Source: Arthrobacter sp. SPG23 (lineage in GTDB: Bacteria > Actinomycetota > Actinomycetes > Actinomycetales > Micrococcaceae). From it: a stretch of DNA of 64,000 nucleotides. Location: positions 248,001-312,000 of the forward strand of contig NZ_JYCN01000009.1 of the NCBI RefSeq assembly GCF_000876655.1. Reading direction: 5' to 3'. A program made the translations under genes and the position numbers. Positions 41,948 through 48,999 of the stretch are shown piece after piece. The notes below the pieces were generated by a model that ran no database searches, was not told where the DNA came from, and was given only the letters and a program-made list of their open reading frames with translations. Numbering within the stretch: the first letter of the stretch is position 1; each line of letters starts with the position of its first letter.

Positions 41948-43249
41948 ATGACCAATATCGAGAGCATCACGCTGGAAGCAGAGCTCGTCGGCGAGGACGC
42001 CACGCGTGACATTGCAAAGGCGGTCAGCGCCCGTCACTCGATCGCTCGCAAGTACGTCATGAGGCTGCGCCGGCGGCATCCGGACGCAACGCCCGCTGAG
42101 GTGATCCAGATGCTAGAGCGTCACTACGGAACCTCGATCACCACTGCGGGTGCCCTCATCAGCGCCGGCGCGATCGCGGCTGATATTGGTATCGCGATGA
42201 TTCCAGGAGTCGGGGCGGCAGCAGCCGGCATGAAGAGTGCGGGACAACAGGCCGCCAAGAAGACCGGCAAGGAAGCCGTCAAACTTGCCGCAAAGAGCGC
42301 TGCGAAACAGGCCGCAAAGAACATGGCCCTCGGTACTGCGAAGAACGGTGCACAGCGGGCCGCTGCTCTCCTTCCAGCAGGCGATGAGCAGCTGCAGTTC
42401 GAGATCACCGCGGTCTTCGCGCTCGCTATTGCCGACATTCACGGAATGGACCTCGACAAAGACCAGGCCCTCGCCCTTGTCTACGGACTCTCGAACGAAC
42501 GCGTGAGCCAGAAGCAAATCGCAACGATGGCGACAGACCTATCGAGCGCGTCGTCTGACGGCGTCGTCGGCGTCGGCAATAGGATCGCTGCTGGCCGCAC
42601 GGACTGGTCGCACTGGGCGAACACGCTCGCGGACACCCTCCCTGGAGGCGCCGCGCAGAGTTTGGTTCGGACCATGGAGACAGGTCAACTGGACGCCGTG
42701 CGCGAAAATTTGAGTGGAAAGCAGCAGGCAACGATTGAGTACGGCGTTGGAGCCTTGGCGGGAGGGGTCACGCGCTTCGTGTTCGGTCGCGACGTCATCG
42801 TCGCAGCACGGGCAGCATTTGCCGATGCCCCCGACACGTTCCCCGAACATCTGGCCGTTCCTGTAAAGGCAGGCGACGATGACCGCGACGTCGAACAGAA
42901 CCGAGCAATCGCAGCCATGGAAGATGCCGCAAAAGTGACGGGGAACTGGATTGCTGGCACTGCCAGCACAGTCGGAGGCGGCGTCGCAACGGGCGCCGTG
43001 GCAGTGGGCAGCGGGGTGGCCACCGCAGCCGACACGGTATCGCGCGTGTTCCGGAGCGTGGATATTGACGGGGACGGGATCCCGGATGAGCCTCAGGCCC
43101 TCAGTGCTGTCAAGGGCGTCGGGGGCGCCATCGCCGGTACGGCGGGCTCGGTCGGAGGGAGCGTCGCAGGGTTGTTCAAACGGAAGAAGCGTGGCGAACA
43201 GACGGCGGACGGGTCTGAGGCCGGCGACGAGGAAGTGGTCGAGAAGTAA
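41948..43249 (+). CDS. Gly/Ala-rich membrane-associated protein of unknown function with an EF-hand-like loop
   Basis: 433 residues behind a strong GAGGAG. An N-terminal helical domain (RDIAKAVSARHSIARKYVMR, PAEVIQMLERHYG) precedes a hydrophobic Gly/Ala segment (about 60-95), a Lys/Ala amphipathic helix rich in KSAAKQAAK, a central domain with AVFALAIADIHGMDLDKDQA, and C-terminal Gly/Val/Ala stretches. Near residue 373, DIDGDGIPDE fits a calcium-binding EF-hand/dockerin loop. Repeated glycine-zipper-like pieces (VGGGVATGAVAVGSGVA) suggest membrane insertion or pore-like packing. No family recognised; possibly EcsC-like. Composition differs from housekeeping genes. Confidence 0.65.
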   Translation: MTNIESITLEAELVGEDATRDIAKAVSARHSIARKYVMRLRRRHPDATPAEVIQMLERHYGTSITTAGALISAGAIAADIGIAMIPGVGAAAAGMKSAGQQAAKKTGKEAVKLAAKSAAKQAAKNMALGTAKNGAQRAAALLPAGDEQLQFEITAVFALAIADIHGMDLDKDQALALVYGLSNERVSQKQIATMATDLSSASSDGVVGVGNRIAAGRTDWSHWANTLADTLPGGAAQSLVRTMETGQLDAVRENLSGKQQATIEYGVGALAGGVTRFVFGRDVIVAARAAFADAPDTFPEHLAVPVKAGDDDRDVEQNRAIAAMEDAAKVTGNWIAGTASTVGGGVATGAVAVGSGVATAADTVSRVFRSVDIDGDGIPDEPQALSAVKGVGGAIAGTAGSVGGSVAGLFKRKKRGEQTADGSEAGDEEVVEK

Positions 43250-43433
43250 CCCTGCACAGCAGAGGGTGTTCAGGGGCGACGTGGTTATGTAGCCGGCCCA
43301 CCTCTGGCCCCGTTGGGCGCTCTCAGTCTTTGCCCATCTGGGACGCCTCGTCCTAGTAGGCCTCGTCCCCGACTTCTTCGTCGCACGACGCAGACGAGCG
43401 ACGCAACTGCCCTCTAGGGAAATCGAGTTTTCG
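43250..43433. other. Short non-coding stretch, with an open extension of the zinc-knuckle frame
   Basis: After the TGA of the minus-strand zinc-knuckle gene the same frame stays open for 26 codons (an acidic end CDEEVGDEAY before TAG). No separate gene is seen. Confidence 0.4.
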
Positions 43434-43601
43434 TCAACTCCAACATCCGGAGCTGGTGATCGGAGAACAGTAAGACCGGTCGTGGCGCTCGGAATAGTCG
43501 TTCATGTTGGCCGTCGGCTTGCCACAATTAGGACACGGCCAATGGGGGCCTTCGCATGAGCGACTGTTGTGACCTTCAAATCCGCATTTACCACAAGCCA
43601 T
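43434..43601 (-). CDS. Small zinc-knuckle protein (55 aa)
   Basis: ATG 43601 to TGA 43434-43436. The product has a CCHC-type knuckle CGKCGFEGHNSRSC at the start and a second Cys pair CPNCGKPTAN with further Cys and His downstream (ERHDRSYC), so it should bind one or two zinc ions and probably nucleic acid. Too short for most gene finders. It lies 400 bases from the PD-(D/E)XK nuclease gene, divergent from it. Spacing of the Cys/His residues makes chance unlikely; function unknown. Confidence 0.65.
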   Translation of the reverse strand: MACGKCGFEGHNSRSCEGPHWPCPNCGKPTANMNDYSERHDRSYCSPITSSGCWS

Positions 43602-44000
43602 GTCGACACCCTAGTCCGGAACTTAGCAGCACGGCAACTAGCTAGTTGACCGGCCCGGCGAGCTACCTACCGGCGCATCGCGTCAATCCCAGACAGTGAC
43701 GTGGCGTAGCCGCCAGGCTCTATCACCGACCACCACTCACGTGCTGTGACGGAGCTCCACCGGGTCGGGGTCTGACCTCAGAAAACTCTGATCATCGTGA
43801 TTGGTGAGAACGTTGCCCGCCTAAGCAGCGACACGACGAACCAGCAGATGAGGGTGGGTAACGGGAACAACAAGGTAATCTGCTAAGTGACGTGGCTGAA
43901 TTCAAATTCCATGTAAAGTGCCCAGCTGTAGCCATGTGGGGGTCTCGCAGCGTCGCCGTCCTCCATCTGGTCTTCAGGTCTATGCTCGGGGGATGATGTC
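43602..44000. other. Intergenic stretch upstream of the nuclease gene
   Basis: About 400 bases of moderate GC without a supportable gene. No repeat found. It must hold the promoters of the divergent zinc-knuckle and nuclease genes, but I could not place them. Confidence 0.4.
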
Positions 44001-45173
44001 GTGTCAGATGACTTGGTAACTGGGCTCCTGCCAGTGCTTGGCAGGTCCCTCGAGCTGGGTTTCAACGTTTTTGACGTCATGCACCACGGACTCCACGAGA
44101 AGCAGATCTCGAATGTATTCAGGTGGTTGTTGGACCCCGAGCAGACGCACAACCTAGGTGACCGTTTCCTGCGGATCTTTATCGACGAGTTGAACCGGGT
44201 TTCGGTGGGGAGTGAACCGCTTCCGCATGGCAGCTACTTGGTGCGTCAGGAGGTGAACACCTCGGTGGGCGGGTCGGGAGCGGACATCGCCGACCTTGTC
44301 CTTGAGAGCGAAGCTGCGGTCGTCGTCGTGGAGAACTATTTCACCTCTGACGGTCACGGTCACAGTTACAGCGGTTACCTGGCGTTCAGCGTCCGGGACG
44401 GCAAGCATGGTGCCGTCGTGCTCTTGTGTCGCGATGAGGATGCGTCCTTGCAGACCGTGGGGTGGGAGGACGCCGCGGTCCTCACGTATGGCAAGTTGGC
44501 TCAGCGACTGCTGGAACACATCGGTGGCGACAGGGCCTACCAGCGGAAGAATCCCGATGCCTACGCGTTTATCGAGCAGTTGCACCGTAAGTTCGTTAGG
44601 GAAAGGGGCCGCGTGGGTGATCAGGAAGTGCTCAACTTCGTTGTTGCCATGTGTGATACCGGGGAGGTGCGCAGATATCAGGAGCAGCCGCAAGATGTAG
44701 CCGCCGAGCGCTTTGCTGATGATCTTGCGGTGCAAGCGAGAGAACGGTTTGGCGAGGGCCGCGACCTCCTCCAGCGAGTCAAGTGGCGCCTCAGCGCCTT
44801 CAGCGAAGGACCGCTCAGACGCCAACTCAACGCGACTCGGGGTGAGGGGTTTGTGCGCGGAGTCGACGCGAGATTCGCGGGGATATACCAGTGGACCATC
44901 AACATCGAGGTGGAAGAAGATGCGACAGACTCGGGCCAGTCGAGGCTCCAGCTCAAGTTCGGGCCGTCCGCATGGTTCGCCAACGAACGGGATCCGAAAT
45001 GGACCCGAACGGTCGAATCTGGCCAGGCGGACTACTCGCGATTGTTCGTTACGCGGCCCGGGGTCAAGGAGATCCATCAGTCGACCCTGAGTATCCAGGA
45101 CGTCCTTGACGGCCTCGAACCCGCCGACCATAGGCTTCACGATGAGATCATTGCGTTGCTCAGAGCAAAATGA
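44001..45173 (+). CDS. PD-(D/E)XK nuclease superfamily protein with a variant active site
   Basis: 390 residues from GTG 44001, eight bases after a CGGGGG ribosome site. The N-terminal half looks like the PDDEXK_4 group: ISNVFRWLLDPEQTHNLGDR, then the catalytic region GADIADLVLESEAAVVVVE followed by NYFTSDGHGHSYSGY. The usual E-N-K reads E-N-Y, so the active-site Lys is missing or replaced by a neighbouring residue; a conserved DGHGH segment may take over. The C-terminal ~180 residues are unrecognised (WTINIEVEEDATDSG). Stand-alone gene flanked by small zinc proteins; lower GC. It may be a restriction-like or defence nuclease. Confidence 0.65.
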   Translation: MSDDLVTGLLPVLGRSLELGFNVFDVMHHGLHEKQISNVFRWLLDPEQTHNLGDRFLRIFIDELNRVSVGSEPLPHGSYLVRQEVNTSVGGSGADIADLVLESEAAVVVVENYFTSDGHGHSYSGYLAFSVRDGKHGAVVLLCRDEDASLQTVGWEDAAVLTYGKLAQRLLEHIGGDRAYQRKNPDAYAFIEQLHRKFVRERGRVGDQEVLNFVVAMCDTGEVRRYQEQPQDVAAERFADDLAVQARERFGEGRDLLQRVKWRLSAFSEGPLRRQLNATRGEGFVRGVDARFAGIYQWTINIEVEEDATDSGQSRLQLKFGPSAWFANERDPKWTRTVESGQADYSRLFVTRPGVKEIHQSTLSIQDVLDGLEPADHRLHDEIIALLRAK

Positions 45174-45441
45174 AGGCTGCCGGACCGGAGCGCACTCGGC
45201 TGGTCGGAATCTTCGGTGAGTCAAAGGGCAAGTAGGGACCTTGGGGAGCTTCAATCCAGCGGTCGCGGGCTCTTTGGCGAAGGCCCAGAAACTGCGAGGC
45301 GTAAGCCCGAGCTTAGCCTGACAGGAGTTCCAGCCAGCAGCCAGTGATGGCGTAAGGGAAGTTCTTTAATTACAAAAAGCGCTCAGCTGAGAACTTTTTG
45401 TAATTGTCTTGATTGTCCGCGGTGGCGGCTACTTTGTCGGT
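45174..45441. other. Intergenic stretch containing a palindrome
   Basis: No gene supported. It holds the inverted repeat at 45368-45405. Confidence 0.45.
45368..45405. terminator. AT-rich inverted repeat, possible terminator or mobile-element end
   Basis: Perfect 12-bp arms AATTACAAAAAG and CTTTTTGTAATT (45368-45379 and 45394-45405) enclose a smaller palindrome CTCAGCTGAG. The T-run on each strand fits a bidirectional terminator for the nuclease gene, but the very AT-rich arms in high-GC DNA also recall an element boundary. Confidence 0.45.
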
Positions 45442-45687
45442 ATGGCTGAATCAGGAAAGACAAGGAAAGCTAATGCGACCAGAAGGTGTCCGATTTGCGG
45501 GCACGAATCCTGGCGCATCATCTACGGCATGGTCATGCGTGACACAGTCGAGCAAAACCCGAAGACGGAATTTGCTGGTTGCGTCATGATGCATGAACAG
45601 CGTACCTATCCCGCGACCGGCCACATTGAGTGGGGCTTGCCGAAGTGGGCTTGCCAGAGTGCCGAGTGCCGGCACCGCTGGTGGTAG
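45442..45687 (+). CDS. Small zinc-ribbon protein
   Basis: 81 residues from ATG 45442 (the frame is open 11 codons earlier without a start signal). CPICGHESWRIIYGMVMR at the front and CQSAECRHRWW at the end give a four-Cys zinc ribbon. A central loop contains MMHEQRTYPATGHIEWGLP. No enzymatic motif; such ribbons usually bind nucleic acid or protein. It is convergent with the AddA-like helicase-nuclease gene, whose end lies 15 bases away. Confidence 0.7.
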   Translation: MAESGKTRKANATRRCPICGHESWRIIYGMVMRDTVEQNPKTEFAGCVMMHEQRTYPATGHIEWGLPKWACQSAECRHRWW

Positions 45688-45702
45688 ACGGCACCCTGCA
45701 AA

Positions 45703-48700
45703 CTATAAGTCGTCGTCGGCTTTACTCTGCCGAGACTGTCGCACGACCTCTGCTTCTCCTGCCCGGCAGAAAATCAACACCAGCTCGCTCACTGTCTGTC
45801 CCGTAATGCGCTCCACCATGCGGGCATAGGTGGATAGCTGGCGCCAATAAGACATGAGCCTCTCCTGCGTGACGCTGATGTCCGTCTTGAAGTCGGCGAT
45901 GACCAACGCCCCATTGTCCTCGCGGTACATTAGGTCGATGATGCCCTCCAACGTCATGCCGTCGACGGACGTGACAACAGGCAGCTCCAGCCAGTGCTCC
46001 CTGTCCGCTGCACGCTGAACAGGAGCGCTCCTTAGCGCAGAGCGCGCCCGTTCCGCGAGGCCGGCGGGGTCTTCGAGGCCGGCTGCGCTGGCGATCCTCT
46101 GGGCCAGCGCATCGAAGTTCCCAGTCTCTCGCAGGTCGCTCAGTTCGAGCAGTCGGTGCAGTGCAGTACCGAAGTCCGTGCCATGCTCCGCGCCGGGCTC
46201 AGCGAAAGACGGTACCTTTCCGGCCTCTTCCAGGCTCACAAACCGCGCAGCGCCATCCGAATCCAGGCCTGCCAAGCCGCTCTCCGTGCCTTTTGCAGTC
46301 GCGGTGACCGAAGTCGAGGAGGCTTTGGCTGAGGACTTCTGCCAGGCCCCGCGATCCTGCTGCCAAACATCGAACTCTTCTACTGGCCGGACCTCATGAG
46401 GCGTTCTGGCCTGTTCTGGCATGTCCTCCGGAATTTCCAGATCCGGTGCTGAAGCTCCCTCGGCTGCCTCCTTGAGGAGCTGGCCCAGGCTGTTCTTGGC
46501 ATTCACGTAGTGGGAGACCACGAGATGGCTTTCCGCGCGCGTGCAGGCAACATAGAGCAGGCGGCGACGCTCGGCGTCGTCGAACTGCTTCTCCACTTCC
46601 TCGGCGGTGCCATATCCAGCCGATCGGATGTCGCCAATGAAGTGCACCTGCAGTTGTGCGCTTTGATCCCAAAGGGCTGCGGCTTTCTGGTTGTTGGGGC
46701 CAGACCCGGTACCGGCCAGAATCACCATGGGGAATTCCAGGCCCTTCGAGGCGTGGATGGTCATGATCCTTACGGCCTGGACATCGGTCTCAGGCACCAC
46801 AGCTTCCTTGACCCGCGAGTTTTCCTCCTGCTGCACCCCGGCCCATACGAGGTAATCGCGCAGGCCGCCATGCGTGGCCTCCGTCCAGGCCCTGGCCTGG
46901 TCGATCACGAAACGTAGCCTGCGCCAGACGTCGCGGTAACGGGGGGCGTCGATCGCCGCCTCCAGCATGCGTCGGTCGTTGACCAACCGCTCCATGAGTT
47001 CAGCGGGCGTCAGGACTTCGATGTCGCGGCACAGCGCGGCAAGGTACTGAACGGAGTGCGCCACGGTGGATTCCTTGAGCGCATCCGGTGCGGGGGAGAA
47101 GAGGTTCCACCGGCCTTCGGCCTTCTTCCATTCAAACAGTTCATCATCGCCGCAGCCGAACATTGCCGACCGAAGTGTCAGCACAAGCGCAGCTTCGTCC
47201 GCCGTGTTTGAGATGGCTCGCAACGCCAGCAGCAGGTCGGTGACCTCCTGTGTCGAGTAGACCAAAGACGAAGCTTCGGCGCGGTACTCAATGCCGGCCT
47301 CGTCCAGTGCATCCTCCAGCGCGGCGAGGGACGTGCGGGTGGGGATCAGGACGCATATGTCCTTCAGCTCGACCGGGGAGGGCTTGAAACCGCCGGACCG
47401 CTTGCTTTGCTTTTGCCAGGCTGGCTGTCCTGCGGTCCCGGTCGCGATTCTGATCGCCCCGGCAACGTCGGCTGCCTCCTGGCGGCGCATGCCGTCAGCC
47501 GAGACCTTTCCGGACTCGCTAGGCTGGGCACCGGCGCGGCCGATGACTGCGACCGCCGGGCCGTGCTCGAGGTCCCATTCCGGGCGTTGCGGATCGGGCG
47601 TCAGCGCGCGGTATTCAGGCTGGATGGTGCCGCTCGCAGTGATGAGCTCACCGAATGTGGCGTTGATCCATTCGAGGAGGCTTCCGGTTGACCGGAAGTT
47701 GGTCTGGAGCGACGCGATGTTTGAATTTTGGTCGTCAGCGAAGCGCTGCTGGGCGCCCAAGTAGGTGGCGATGTCGGCCCTGCGGAAACGGTAGATGGAC
47801 TGCTTGGGATCGCCGACGGTGAACAGCCGGCCCGGAGGGATGCTTAGCTGCTCCCACCCGTCCGGTCCGCAGACGGCCTCGGCCGTAATCCGGCTGGCCA
47901 GTTCGGCCTGGACGGGGTCGGTGTCCTGGAATTCGTCCAGCATAATGCAGCGGTAGCGATTGTGGAGTGCCGCGTGGACGGTGCGTTTGTCATCGCCGAC
48001 GAGGAGGTCCCGGGCGTGGATGAGGAGGTCGTGATACTCGAGTTCGCCGCTGTGCTGGCGTTCGCGGGCAGCCTGGACGAGTACTTCAGCCATGGCGGCG
48101 GTGACAGTTTCCACGGCGGGCTGGACGAAGCTGTTGAGCAGGGCTGTCGCCTGTTCGGCTAGGTCTTTGCATGAGCTCCTCACATCGGCGACGTTGATGG
48201 ACCAGTTGCCTCTTTGTCCGCCGCTGAGGCCCTTCTGCGGGACAGAATGCAGGAGCTCGAGAACAAGGCCCAGCTCGCCGGTTTCGGCCTCGGCCAGCCC
48301 ACCGTGCCAGCTCTTGATGTGTTCGAAGGCGGTAAGCAACTTGTCGGCGGGGTCCGTGCAGTGATCAGCGTGTGCGAGGACCTCGGACGTCTGGCGCAGG
48401 AGCGGGCCCAGGTCCACAGCCGGGATCTGGCGCTTCCGGGGAGGGTGGCTTTCCAGCCGGTCCCAGTTCGCGTCCAAGTCAGCCGCCACGTTCTGCAGGT
48501 GATCCAAGGAAACGCCGACGGCGAGCAGGATGCGGAGGGCGTCGTCGATGGACGGGTCGGTGAAGAGTTTCTGCCGGGCCGCTTCCCATCGCCGTGTGAA
48601 CGCAATCTGGGACCGCAGCTCGTCCACCACTGTTATCAGGGGCGGAACTCCGGCCTCGATTGGATGTTCGCTGATGATCCGCGCCGCAAAGGAGTGGATG

Positions 48701-48999
48701 GTGCCGATGGGAGCGGTGTCCAGCTGGTTCAGCGCCCGCACCCGCAGCTCCGTGGGGTCCGCGTCGTTCAGCTGGCGGCGGACCCGTTCCCGCAGCTCAC
48801 CCGCCGCTTTCTCCGTAAAGGTGATGGCGGCAACGCTTTTCAGTTCTACCCCTGCGTCCACCATCGCGCAGATGCGCTCCACAAGTTCATGGGTTTTGCC
48901 GCTGCCCGCTCCCGCCTCGACGAAGATATTCGCTTCGAGCTCTTGCTCGATCAGGGATCGGTCGGTCTGGTCTACGAGTTCCAGGACTTCGGTTTTCAT
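45703..48999 (-). CDS. AddA/RecB-like UvrD helicase-nuclease
   Basis: 1098 residues. SF1A helicase motifs in order: Walker A VEAGAGSGKTHELVERI (about residue 31), Ia ITFTEKAAGELRERV, II LDEFQDTDPVQAELA, III VGDPKQSIYRFRRAD, V IMTIHASKGLEFPMVIL and VI YVACTRAESHLVV. The C-terminal RecB-type nuclease has the His in GTALHRLLEL, Asp in LEGIIDLMYRE and the D-x-K core VIADFKTD. It would unwind and digest DNA ends as the motor subunit of an AddAB-like complex. Its ATG overlaps the stop of the AddB-like gene (ATGA). Actinobacteria normally use AdnAB or RecBCD, so a second such pair is unusual and suggests a specialised role. Confidence 0.88.
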   Translation of the reverse strand: MKTEVLELVDQTDRSLIEQELEANIFVEAGAGSGKTHELVERICAMVDAGVELKSVAAITFTEKAAGELRERVRRQLNDADPTELRVRALNQLDTAPIGTIHSFAARIISEHPIEAGVPPLITVVDELRSQIAFTRRWEAARQKLFTDPSIDDALRILLAVGVSLDHLQNVAADLDANWDRLESHPPRKRQIPAVDLGPLLRQTSEVLAHADHCTDPADKLLTAFEHIKSWHGGLAEAETGELGLVLELLHSVPQKGLSGGQRGNWSINVADVRSSCKDLAEQATALLNSFVQPAVETVTAAMAEVLVQAARERQHSGELEYHDLLIHARDLLVGDDKRTVHAALHNRYRCIMLDEFQDTDPVQAELASRITAEAVCGPDGWEQLSIPPGRLFTVGDPKQSIYRFRRADIATYLGAQQRFADDQNSNIASLQTNFRSTGSLLEWINATFGELITASGTIQPEYRALTPDPQRPEWDLEHGPAVAVIGRAGAQPSESGKVSADGMRRQEAADVAGAIRIATGTAGQPAWQKQSKRSGGFKPSPVELKDICVLIPTRTSLAALEDALDEAGIEYRAEASSLVYSTQEVTDLLLALRAISNTADEAALVLTLRSAMFGCGDDELFEWKKAEGRWNLFSPAPDALKESTVAHSVQYLAALCRDIEVLTPAELMERLVNDRRMLEAAIDAPRYRDVWRRLRFVIDQARAWTEATHGGLRDYLVWAGVQQEENSRVKEAVVPETDVQAVRIMTIHASKGLEFPMVILAGTGSGPNNQKAAALWDQSAQLQVHFIGDIRSAGYGTAEEVEKQFDDAERRRLLYVACTRAESHLVVSHYVNAKNSLGQLLKEAAEGASAPDLEIPEDMPEQARTPHEVRPVEEFDVWQQDRGAWQKSSAKASSTSVTATAKGTESGLAGLDSDGAARFVSLEEAGKVPSFAEPGAEHGTDFGTALHRLLELSDLRETGNFDALAQRIASAAGLEDPAGLAERARSALRSAPVQRAADREHWLELPVVTSVDGMTLEGIIDLMYREDNGALVIADFKTDISVTQERLMSYWRQLSTYARMVERITGQTVSELVLIFCRAGEAEVVRQSRQSKADDDL

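Noticed and set aside
43434..43436. TGA of the zinc-knuckle gene as selenocysteine
   Set aside because: No SECIS-like hairpin was evident and selenoprotein genes were not seen; ordinary stop is simpler.
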